Shown: one piece after another, positions 1 through 10,500 of the stretch
How positions within the stretch are numbered: position 1 is the first letter of the stretch
Layout: each line of letters starts with the position of its first letter
Source: Burhinus oedicnemus
Lineage: Eukaryota > Chordata > Aves > Charadriiformes > Burhinidae
Reading direction: 5' to 3'
DNA length: 64,000 nt
Assembly (NCBI GenBank): GCA_008921705.1
Contig: VFFE01007650.1
Span: 1,362,748 to 1,426,747 of the forward strand
Notes under the pieces: generated by a model
Databases searched by the model: none
The model's input: only the letters and a program-made list of their open reading frames with translations
What the model was told of the DNA's origin: nothing
Program-made: the position numbers and the translations under genes

Positions 1-2267
1 CGGGACGCAGAGTGACGCTGGCTGGCTCTGAGCTGACAGTACGTGGTGCTGGAAGGGCACAGGGGGCCGGGGTGAGGTTAGTAAATACATTACTGAGAGG
101 GAGATAAATACACGCAGCCGCTAAGCCGGTTAGGTCGATAATCAGCACTCACTGCGGAGACTGGCAGGTATATTAAGCTGTGAGGTTGCAGTAAGGTTGG
201 ACAGTCCCATTAAAGGAAGAAAAGCAATCTGAATGTACAAAACATTTAGTGTGTTGTAGTAGTTTATTAACAGATCCTGCTTAGTGCATTTTATTGACAC
301 CCAAAAGAGTGCTTTCATGCACACATTTACTTTTGGAATATTTTCATAACAAAGGTGCTTTTTCACCACTTGCTCTTGATCAGATCAGGGACCAGCTTGC
401 CCTGGACAGAAATGGTTCCCTTCAGTGGCTGACACAGGTCTCCAGTGCAATTTGAGATGCCCTGGGCTACTCAAGTTATCTGCACAGGGCTGGTAGATAA
501 GACAGAGGACCTAAGGAGACCTGCAGCCTCTGATAAAGCAGCTGGAAGTCAGGTAGGCTACTTGACAGCACTTAAAATGACACTAAAGAAGTATGTTTAG
601 GCAATTGAATCCTGAAAAGGTGGGACTTGAGATCTAGTCAATACAGTCACTGGAGCCCAGTGGGCAATTCAGCTTACTCTGAAGCATCTCAGCTGCATCA
701 CCCTCCAGTCTCCATGGAGCCAGCTTACAGGGCTCAGTGCTGACAAGGGAACTAATGACTAGGGACTGACTCAGTTGCCTGCACTGAGGCACCTTGTGCC
801 ATCTGAGGTAAGCCGTCAGCTTCCACTGCAGAAAGGTACAGGTCCACGTTATACCTACCAGCCTCGTGCCCGTGTCTCAACTGCCACGGGGCATGCAGAT
901 AGCACCGAGTGGCTCTATACAGGCAAGAGAGCTGACCCCTGGATCTCTAGTAACTCTAACAGAAACCTAGAGCATATATGGGACACCTACAAAGAGCTAA
1001 ATTTAGGTGCTGGTCTCAAACTGAATGCTGCCCAAATGAAAGTAGCCTTATAGCTGCTTTAACATGTGCGCAGTTAGCTCTGGCACCCAACAGCCTTTCA
1101 GCTGTGCCTTGCTGCCTCCGTCACAGGACGCTCTGCATGGTTGGTGCCGTGCCACTACGCTGGCTCTGCTGCAGCCAGGATTCCCTCTGCTCCCTGCAGA
1201 TTTGCGTGTCGCCGGATTCACTGTGTACCCTGGCAGCACGAAAAGCTGGTGCTGGATGCCAGGCTTGTAGGAGGTGGGGAGCACAAGGATGAAGTGATTA
1301 TAAGACTGACACCCATCCTGGTAGCCAAACAAGGTCCAAATTCACCAGCAATCCTACAGCGAACTGTAAGGCCTAAATCAAAAAACAGGACACAGGCACC
1401 ACAGTTGGGTTTTTCCCAAAGAATATTTGGTTTTATTCTGTGGGGTTTTTAGTGTAAACTATATGAACTGTCCTGGGAACAGGGACTTGGGCTGATGTGC
1501 AAGACTAACAACTGGGCTACAGTCTCAGGCTCATTTTGGTCTGCATATGCTCTGGTCTCATAGTCTTGAATTTTTGGTTGTACTGTGGTTTATCCATAAT
1601 AAAAAAAAATATCTGCTAGGTCTGCTAAGGTAGTCCAAGTATTTTCCTGGGAGTGGGTTTCATTCTAATCAAGATAAGGAGGACCAAACCCCATTTTTTC
1701 CACTTCTATGGTAATTACCTAAATCCATAGGCAATCACATAAAGGGCAGTTACCAGCTTAGGGTTTGGTTCTTTTGGTTTTTTTTAATCAAAGTGGCAAT
1801 GGTTCTGTGTTAAATGCAGAATTGCATTCAACTGGTCAAACAGTCTCCATCACATCAGCTCCTGCGATGGAGGCCCCTGTAGGACTGGACTATGCTGGGT
1901 GGCAGCACTGATGTGACGAGGCCAGCTGCTCAGCTGGCCAGCCCTGGGCTTGTGCAGCAGGCAGAACATGAAGAGCCTCCAAAACATGTAGGTCCCATGA
2001 GTTCATGTGCCAGTGGAAACAAAATCAGTGACCGGTGCCTTTTTTGGTTCATCTTTTTGGTTAAGTGCTCCAGAATTTCCCAAGTTCTTCTTCAGGTGCC
2101 TGTGTCTTTCTATGGATCAGGGTCTCATTTTATCTAAACTGTTGCAGAACTCAGAAGAGGACTTGGATCAGGGGAATATAAATCTCTAGCTACTCTTCAG
2201 TGTATGGCAGTGTAAATCAACACAACCATAACACCCTTTAATCCATGGGATTCATGGGATTCAAAAA

Positions 2268-2286
2268 TCATGATGGCCCATCATGA
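2268..2286. repeat. 19-bp near-perfect palindrome
   Basis: TCATGATGG and CCATCATGA form two 9-base arms around a single central C. A short direct repeat of CATGGGATT lies just before it (about 2245-2263). No function is implied. Confidence 0.6.
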
Positions 2287-3429
2287 AACCACAGTCTCTG
2301 CTTTTGGACTCGCATGTGCAGGGAGGCACCGCAGCTGAGGCTGAACCTTTAGAACTACTGCACGTGCACCTTAAAATTAACTTCACCTGCAGTACTGAGG
2401 ATAACTATAAATTCAAATTGGAAGAAGAGTTAAATGTTTTCAAATATGAAAACAGGAACTGCAAATTTGTTATAGCAACAAATGAGAGCTAGGAATTTCA
2501 GAATTATTTTCCCCTTTGTAGCTTGGCACTGCATTAGTACATTGTACAAAGCATCTTGTAGGAGGAGAGTTAAGAAAAAAATGAAAACCAGTGAGCTAAG
2601 AAAGCAGCTGTCTATCAGTTTGTTGTCTTTGATTTTATGAACTTAAACCGTCAAAATTATATCGATGTTGGTTTCTTCTAGGGTTACTAAGTAAATGATC
2701 ACAACTTGTTTTTTCTGACTAGGGGTATTGACGTGTTTGTAAAGTAGTCATTTGCAAAACAGATGGTGAATATAAAACTTCTTTTTTTTTTCAGAGGGCT
2801 AGGGAGGAAAAGGCACATTTGGGCTTGTTCAAAGTTCCTTGCTCATCCGACTAGGGACCTTAAAAAACAAAGGGAAGCATAAGATAAAGTAAATCTTATG
2901 GTTGAACTATTTTCCTTACATTCCAAATCAGGGAGGATGAAGTGAAGAAAGAAGCTACTTTTAGCCAGATGAAAACAAAACAAAAAAGTTTTGTCTGTCA
3001 TGGTTCAGTGCATCATCACAGTAGAGACAGACATCTAGTAAAAAAGAACGAAGAACTCTTAGAAAAAAAGTTTTCCAAGCTTTTGAGAGACAAAAGAGTT
3101 TGTAAATTAATTAATTCAAGACTTTTTTGAAAATAAGCAGTTGCCTCTAAATGTAGGAAAACACTGTACAGTAAAGTATCTACAATACATTACGTATGTG
3201 GGGAGAGAGAGAGAGCACACATGTGCAATCCCAAATAGATCCGTATGACAAATGCAAATTTTCTTAAGTCAGAGGGCTTAAATGGGAATGGCAGCCTCTC
3301 TCCAAAAGTGTGGAAGTGTATCTTAAATACACTTTGACATTTCAGCTTGGAAAGAGATGGCTGAAGAGGCATGTTGTAGGGTTCTGCAGACTCCTGAGCG
3401 GCACAGACAAATGAACAGGGGATGACTAT

Positions 3430-3835
3430 TCAGTATTTGTCAAGATACAAGAAAGAGGCTGTAACCAATGAAGGTATTGCATAAAAGGTATCAAACAAAA
3501 GAGCATTTTTCCCAGAGCCCACAACTGAATTCACTGCCCCCTGATGTTGTGGAAACAACAGTATAAATGAGTTCAAAAAGCAATTAGAAGAATAAATAGA
3601 AGAAAACTCCGCCACGGTCTATTAAACACAAAGATGTGGCTACAGGCCCTGGTTCAGAAAGAAATACCCACCTATTGCCAAAAACTGGGAACAGACGCTG
3701 AGGGAAAAATTACTGTGTGTTTACCCACTTAAAATAATCTTCCCCTAAGCATCTGCTGCAGGCTCTGTCTAGTTAAATAAGCTTTTGGACTGACACAGTA
3801 CTGCTGGTTTTCTATTTTGGTTACATTCTTCTTTC
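3430..3835 (+). mobile_element. Ancient CR1/L3-like LINE 3' end remnant
   Basis: The stretch reads like the decayed 3' end of an old amniote CR1-clade LINE on the plus strand. A segment around 3528-3560 resembles the coding motif for NSLPxDVVE near the end of the LINE ORF2, followed by a segment that would encode FKKxI. Around 3748-3835 there is the family's usual 3' UTR ending, including the GCATCTGCTGC box and TTTTGGACTGACACAGTACTG. Stops and indels break the frame. Divergence is much greater than in the three other CR1 copies here, so it predates them. Edges are approximate. It is antisense to FILIP1. Confidence 0.6.
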
Positions 3836-4140
3836 CCAGGGTATTTCCAACTAAAGCAATGCAAAACCAAGTCCAATAATAAACCTGGGGGGGAGGACAA
3901 TCAATAAATATTGTCCAATATGTTTAAAGACAGAGGTGAGAGACTGATTCAAGTATGAAAAAGACGCCGGAGTACCACCACAGAGGCACAGACAGAAAGC
4001 AGCAAAAAACATGTTTAGAGAAAGCTCTATTGTAGTACAGCACTTACAGAAGTTGAGAAATTCAGAGGAACAGAAAGAGCTTTACTATTCACTGGCTGAA
4101 AGAGGTTTGGAGCTGTAAGCAATGATACTATGTCTGCCTA

Positions 4141-4146
4141 TTTATT
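4141..4146 (-). promoter_or_regulatory. Candidate poly(A) signal AATAAA downstream of the read-through stop
   Basis: TTTATT on the plus strand is AATAAA on the minus strand, about 350 nt beyond the stop at 4499. It would serve an isoform that retains the start of the last intron. No strong GU-rich element follows it, and the hexamer is common in AT-rich introns, so support is weak. Confidence 0.2.
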
Positions 4147-4498
4147 CCTTTGGAGTTCAGTGTTACAGCAGATATTAAATGAATTATAACTATAATGGGA
4201 TTATACAAAGAAATACCAGCCTGTGTGATCAGAGTCTAAAGACCCACCAGCTGGGCCAAAAATCATTATGAGTATTTTCAGAAGTCAGAAATTGCACTCA
4301 CCAAAAATAAAACCACAGTTTCCTCTGTCATCTCCATCATTCTTTGTCCCTTTCTGTCTCTCACTTGCAATTTTACAGGAATGCCATTATGAAAATAACT
4401 TTAAAGGAACTTTGAAGGGACTTCCTTTGAAAGTTACTCCTTTGGGAGATAATGCCAAAAGTATACCAGCGTCCAACACCGGTACAAAAATATATTAA

Positions 4499-4663
4499 TC
4501 AGGCAAATTCTGATTTTATAGTTAAACTCGTATCTGAAACAAATGTAGAGAAGTCAAGAGTTTCTCCCAGCCCCACCCATTTTCCCTGCTGGTGTCTCAA
4601 ACCCAGACTGTGGTTGCCTTTCTCCTTACCGCGAAGACTACACCATGAGACTACGCGGCTTAC
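4499..4663 (-). other. FILIP1: In-frame extension past the giant-exon donor (possible alternative C-terminus)
   Basis: If the GTAAGC donor at 4663 is not used, the FILIP1 frame stays open for 54 more codons (VSRVVSWCSLRG... to ...TIKSEFA) and stops at 4501-4499. The extension is unlike the conserved FILIP1 C-terminal tail and looks like intron. A second donor-like site, CGCG|GTAAGG, follows 34 nt later (exon end at 4630) in a different phase. Most likely this is ordinary intron sequence. A retained-intron or intronically polyadenylated isoform is possible but unproven. Confidence 0.3.
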
Positions 4664-7469
4664 CACTGATTGTGTTCCTCGGGTGGAAGACGTTGTAACA
4701 GGCGTTATAGTGATAGTACTTGTCACCTTGCTTGCTGCAGGTCGTGAGGACAGGTTGTTCCGGGGCGATCGAAGGACGGTACCTGTCACAACTTCTTTCT
4801 CTGCTGCTATGTTCACTGGTCTGACTGTTATCACAGGACTCGCACCATCAGCTGCAGCAGCGGGAGAGCGTTTAAACTGGGAACCTAAGTGGATGTGGAT
4901 TTTGTTGTCTTCTGTCGTAATAATGTTGGCGTTGGCATTGTACTTGCGGATTGGAGTCGGGACGGTTTGTTTTTCCGGTGTCACTTTGAAGACGGCCCTT
5001 CCCATGGTCATATCTTGTGATTGTGGAGAGACAGAGATTTCTGCTGGTGCTGCGGATGTTGATACTGTCATAATCTGAATTGGTGATGCAGGTCTGTCAG
5101 CGAACGGTGATCTCCCTCCCTCTGGGGACTTTTCCCTGGAGAATGTTGTTATAGTAACGGGAGACATAGAACGATCTGGGCCCATGGGACTTTCACTGCC
5201 TTTTCCTTTTTGTGGCATAATGTTTGGAGAGGGAATGATGGTTATTCGTGGCTTCTGATTTCCCAAAGTAGGAATGACAGTGGTACTTGAAAAAAATTCC
5301 TCTGAGGTTGGACTGGTTATCTCCAAAGTAGCTGTGCTGTTCTCGTGGTCTGGTGTCACCCGAATATGAAGAGGTTGACCCTGCTTTGGTGAAAGGACAA
5401 CCTCCCCGGGATGCGCTGGACTAGCATGGGTTCGGGCCCCTTTATCAGGAGTTGCCTGAGCCCCAGTTTCCCTCTTTCTCATCCATGGTATCCAAGACTT
5501 CCTCATTGCAAGTTCATTCGCTGCTGGAGGATATCTCTCGAGCACTGAAGAACGTTCCATGGGTTTTTTCAGACCTACCTGTCGCAGATTGCTCATGATG
5601 TGATTCTCCTCCTGGAAGGATTTCCTTATAAACACTGCTGGGGTTTCTTCTTCTGCTGCTTCACTGCTTACAACATCAGTTTGCACGCCAGTGGACGTTA
5701 CAGGGACATCGACCATTCTTCGTCCATTTATGCTGGGCCTCAGAGCACGGCTGTAACGCTTAGAGAGCTCCAGCTCTCTTGTTAGGTTCAGAACTTCCTG
5801 CCCCATGCTCTTGTTTTTATTTTCTTCTTCCATAAACCTTTGCTGCAGAACTGAATAATCGACTTGGAGTTGAGAAAGCTGGTCTTCTTTGTTCATCAGC
5901 TCATGGATTTTTTCCTTAAGAGCTTGAACTTCTGCTTTCAAATCTCTGCTTTTGGCCTCTTCCAGACGAAACCTGTGTCTCAGCTCTGCCTCCTGGCTCA
6001 CTGCTTCACCTTTTTCTATTGCTTTGGTTTTGGCAATCTGGAGTTTCATCTCCTCCAGCTGTTGAGAAAGAAAGTTAGCTTTATCCTGCTCCGTCCTAAA
6101 TTTCTGCTCTAGCTGATCATATTCATCTTCTGTCTTCATCAAATCTCCTTCAACCACTTCCAATTGTTTGAGACGTTTTTTCAGTCTTTCAATTTCAATG
6201 GTAAGTTCTTTAATCTTGTTGTCCTCATGACAACCATGCTCTGGTCCTTTCCTGCTTCGACCTCTTGTAATTTCTCTTTCTACTTCCTCCATCCCATCAA
6301 TTCTTTTCTTTAACAGGTCAACTCTACAGCTTAGTTCAGAGGATTTTTCTTCTTCACTTCTCAGTTTGCCAATTAACTCATCCCTTTCCTTTGTCAAACC
6401 AGACACTTTTTCCTCCATTTCGGATTTCAGCTTCAAAAATTTCTTACTTTCTTCTATCAGTTTCTCTGTTACATCCATAACTTTCTCTTGTTCAACTTTA
6501 AAATTATTGTTTAGACCCTCAACCTTTTTTTCCTCCTGTTTTATTTTTTCCATCATATTTTTTCGTTCATCAACCAACATTACAGTAAATGACTTCAGCT
6601 TTGTAAGGTCATCTTTTAAGTTTATTTCGGCCTTTTCCAACTTGCTTTCTGATGCCTCAAGGTCTTTCACTCGAGTCTTCACCACTTCCAACTCATTTAT
6701 CAAATCCTTAGTCAAATTCTTTTCTTTCTCCAAGTTTAAGTGTAGCTGGGTGCATTCAGACTTACTTTTACTGAAAGCCTCTTCCAGCTTCTCTAGTTCT
6801 GACATTCTTTTTTGCAATTTTTCCACTTCAAGTTTCAACTCTTTGCTATGGTGCTCTTCCTCTTGCAGTTTATTTTTCAGCTCTTTACACTGGGATTCGG
6901 TTTTTGTGATCTCTTCATCTTTCCCTTCCATTTCAAGCACACGCTTGCGGAGGTTTTCCACTTCTGCCATTAAGCTAGAGTTCCCACATTCCCCTTTTGC
7001 TATTTTATCTCTTAGTTCTTGAAGTTCCTCCTCAGCTTTTTGAAGATTTCTGTTAGTTTCTTCTAACTCCTCTATTCTGCGAGTCAATCCCACTAGTTTA
7101 AGCCTTAGCTGTCTATTATGTGACTCTTGATTAGCCAGTTTAGTAGTCATCTCTTCATGTTCTTGAGAAAATGATGATGTTTTGTGTTCAAGTTCTGCCT
7201 CTAACTTCATCAGTTTTTGCCCATCTTCTTTTGTTTTTGCACTAATAATTTTAAGCTTTTCTTCTTCTTCCTTTAGTTTTTGGTTTAAGTCCTGTATTTT
7301 CTGGCTTTGTTGACCAAGTTGTTCAATGTGCATTTGTCTTTCATCCACCAGCATGAGTGCAAATGATTTGAGCTTGACTAGTTCTTCTCTTAGTTTATTG
7401 AGTCTCTTTGTATGTTCCTTCTCCTTCCGGGCTTGATAAATCTTCTCTTGCTCAAGAAGTTTCTTCAAC
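4664..7469 (-). CDS. FILIP1: FILIP1 giant coding exon (residues 209-1144), coiled coil and S/P-rich tail
   Basis: This 2,806-nt exon begins with the G that completes Arg209 (acceptor TTTCAG, AG at 7471-7470) and ends at GTG|GTAAGC (GT at 4663-4662) after the residues GTQSV. Residues 210 to about 780 are almost continuous heptad-rich coiled coil (E/K/L/Q), with a duplicated core, KLKSFALMLVDER near residue 241 and KLKSFTVMLVDER near residue 499. From about 780 (RALRPSINGRR) the protein becomes S/T/P-rich and probably disordered, with many SP/TP sites and the conserved HIRVTPDHENSTATLEITSP and TTEDNKIHIHLGSQFKRSP segments. The exon is open throughout with no frameshift. FILIP1 acts at the actin cytoskeleton through filamin A. 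The first residue of the open frame, TTG, is Leu in the spliced protein and not a start codon. Confidence 0.96.
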
Positions 7470-7503
7470 CTGAAACAAGTTAGAAGAGATATATTAAACT
7501 AAA

Positions 7504-7529
7504 ATATATATATATAGAGAGAGAGAGAT
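7504..7529. repeat. Compound (TA)n(GA)n microsatellite beside exon acceptor
   Basis: About six TA units followed directly by about six GA units, starting 34 bases upstream (in transcript terms) of the 7471-7470 acceptor of the giant exon. In the transcript it reads as a CU run and then an AU run, just before the polypyrimidine tract and in the branch-point range. Confidence 0.9.
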
Positions 7530-10500
7530 GTATTTCTCCAATTTTTAAACCATCTTCATTTTATCTTTTTTTTTTGATTAACAAACGAGGTAGTCTTTCA
7601 AGAAATAACTACCTAGTACAGTTACATTCCCAAAACAAATATTTTAAACCACAAAAGTTAACTGAAAACTATATAAAATCATCTAGAAATCTGAAAAGTG
7701 GTGTATTTTTATGCATGTATAGATAACAAATACATCAGGGTTTAATTCCTTTACATTTATTTCTCTTTTAGGATGATGTTGGTAAAAGTATATAATATCC
7801 CAACAGGACAGGTATATCTACTCACTAATCCATTTATACCAAACTTGTTTTACAAGGTGGATTCCTCCTTATGTCTTGCATACACAAAAATGCGTAAAGT
7901 AAGATAAAAAATGAAAACTAATTGCTATATGCAGCCATACATAAATGGATCAATCCCGGTTATAAATAAACCAGCAGGACAAAAGATTACATTAGCACAC
8001 AACTGATAACCATCTGGGCATCACAGACATAAGAAATTAGCAGGAAGATGAATTTGCCAGCACTGTGACTATTATGTTAAAAAGTTTCTTCTTCCAGGCA
8101 CATTTCCATTTAGAGTAGTAGATTTTGTGGACTGCAAGGGTCAGACTAATCAAACATTTGGCTACAGCTAACCTCAGCTGGAAAATACTCTTCTTTATAT
8201 AGTCTGTAAAGCTGTTATTTTCAGACAATATAAGAGCTCACAATACACAAATTAGGTGTATCCTCAGAAAGATAATAAAGACCTAAATTTTGCAGCCTTA
8301 CCCATGTAACATTTCAATGGAGAAATTATTAGTAATATAAGTATTTTATATATGTGATTTGTATTCAGGATACGTTGACATCAGCACAGGAGGTTCCTGC
8401 ACATATCATAAGCACAGATTTATGAGGATGGTGATCCTCAATTGACAAAGAGGTACAGATGACACAGGGATATATCCCCTACTAATGCAAGAGCCTTGTA
8501 AAAGCAGCAGTGACTTAGAAAAGACACAGGTATGCATGCTGAATTTACCGTGAAATGACATGTTTTCCAAATCACTGTCAAAGTACCTGCAACTCCCGTA
8601 TCCCCTCTCAAGACGTGTGATGATTCAAATCCACTTGCTTTGCTTATCCTACATTTGAAGCTTTTCAGCTTCTTTGTAACTGAGACACGCAGTGAAGTGA
8701 TAACAGCAGAGCAATTTACCACCTGTTAACTAACTTGCAATAACAAGAACATCCATATCTTAGCAAAGATAGACTTTTGGCAGTATTTTTATCTTAAATG
8801 CTGGACTGTAGATGGTAGTGGGTGAAGGACAGGTATACGTTCCTCTCTGCTGCCCCAGCAATGAAGTGGTGTGAAGAGCTCCGGGGCATAATGCTGCACA
8901 CAAAGGATGTCTCCCGGAGCCCTCCCCTGAACTCTAAACTCATAACCACAGCCATATTAACTTGGTCTTCCAGCAACTGTTAATGTTTCAGTCCTTGCTC
9001 CTCGGGGACCAGAAAGAACAGGAACTGGAAAGAAAAGCTATAAGAAAAGAGAAGGAAGTCAGAAAGCGAACACAGGATGCAGTAGGTAGGGAAGGAGAAG
9101 GCTGAAGAATGCATTTGAAAACAAGAGTCAGATAGGATGTGGGAGTAAGAGAATAGTAGGAACCAGCGGGAGAGCGAAAAACAAACAAACCTTGCAGCCA
9201 ACCTTGCTGGGTCACAGATTATTCTCAAAAAAATCTCTTCAGTTTTGGCAGCTCTTTGGAAAGGGCTGAAAGGGTGTGCTGGTGGATGCCTCATTATGGG
9301 TCAAGTTAGAATGTCAAAAGGTAAAAAAAGACCCGCTGCCACTCACAAAGCATGCACTTTTCACACTGAAGAAGGAACTTTATTAGCATGCAATATATTC
9401 CCTGGCTGCTCTATCACACTGCTTCATGCAAAAGTTTCTGCCAAGAACTCTCCCTTGTCTCCCCCAGGCTACATTTTAAAAGAAATAGTATGCATCCTTC
9501 CACAAAATATTATTTGCCGTGACAGAATAGTGTGCTCTAACCTGGTGGTGCTCTAAGTGATCCATCTCCTAAAGTCATGAACATATATACGAGAATATGA
9601 GATCTTCAAAACAGAGAACGTTTCCAGCCTCCCTTGTCCCGCAAGAAAATTTTGAGGTGACCCCTATAAATTACAAAAACAGAAGACTGCATTTCGTTTT
9701 CTTTTTAACAGTCTTGCCACTTGAAAGCCTATCAAGAGATGCTCAGCAAACTGCCTACGATTTTGAATTTCTAGGCTGTTCAAAAAGGGCACGTGTGATT
9801 TTCACCCAGCAGTTCCTACAGGTGGTACACGCCAGCCAGGCTGCTAAGCAAAGTGCAAAACAATTCACTGGCCCCATATGGCTCCCCAATTACCTGAGAG
9901 TGTACTGGGGAATACTGCCAAGAAAGCCACTGAAAAAAACCCAAATATCTGTTAAACTAAGACAAAGAAATGCCAGGGATGAGACTGAGCAACAGGAGAA
10001 GAAAGCACATTAGTGCTGTCACTGTCTTGCTGTACCTAGGAGGAGAGTCAGCAGTGGGAAATAACTGGCCTGGCCCCTCTGGGAAAAGCAAGAATAAAGC
10101 ACTGTAACTGTGCCAATACATAGAGGTGAATTTGCTAACATGTTCTTGCTGAACAAGGTAGGAAGCACCATGCAGCATTTTATCCTGCTTCAGCTTTTAC
10201 ACGGTGAAACTAGACTGCCTAAGATTTGACAAGTGAACTTTCACGAAGATACCTGACAATACTTCTGTTTCCCATGTCCAGGGAACTGCTTCTAAAATCT
10301 GGTTCTATGAGGGATGGATGGAAAAGCAGCATCCAAATCTGTGCAGATGCCAAAGTAATAAACAAAATCTACACCTCTTCGGTGTTACTTCTAAACGCTA
10401 AAATAAAGCTGAGTTTAAGCTTGCTCCTGCTTTTCCATCCTTGTACAAGTCTGATACCTCAGTGGTTAAACTGGAATTTCAGCAGGACTGCAAGGTAATG

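Larger units (their letters stand above)
1..4498 (-). other. FILIP1: FILIP1 last intron (partial), noncoding
   Basis: No exon was recognised here. I looked on the minus strand for the conserved FILIP1 terminal-exon peptide (around TPTRIPMSKG and NLTKFEPR) and did not find it. The stretch holds an ancient CR1-like remnant (3430-3835), a 19-bp near-perfect palindrome (2268-2286), a short GA run near 3203-3214, and otherwise unremarkable intronic sequence. The open frames of 60-104 codons here have no recognisable protein similarity and overlap one another in several frames. Confidence 0.7.

Noticed and set aside
4630..4663. Second donor-like site GTAAGG as the true exon end
   Set aside because: The first donor GTG|GTAAGC ends exactly at the conserved GTQSV junction with the expected phase; the second shifts the frame.
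4452..5078. 208-codon plus-strand open frame
   Set aside because: It is antisense to the conserved FILIP1 tail and its translation has no recognisable domain; a shadow of the real exon.
6366..7022. 218-codon plus-strand open frame rich in S and F
   Set aside because: Antisense of the E/K-rich coiled coil always gives S/F/L-rich frames; no independent support.
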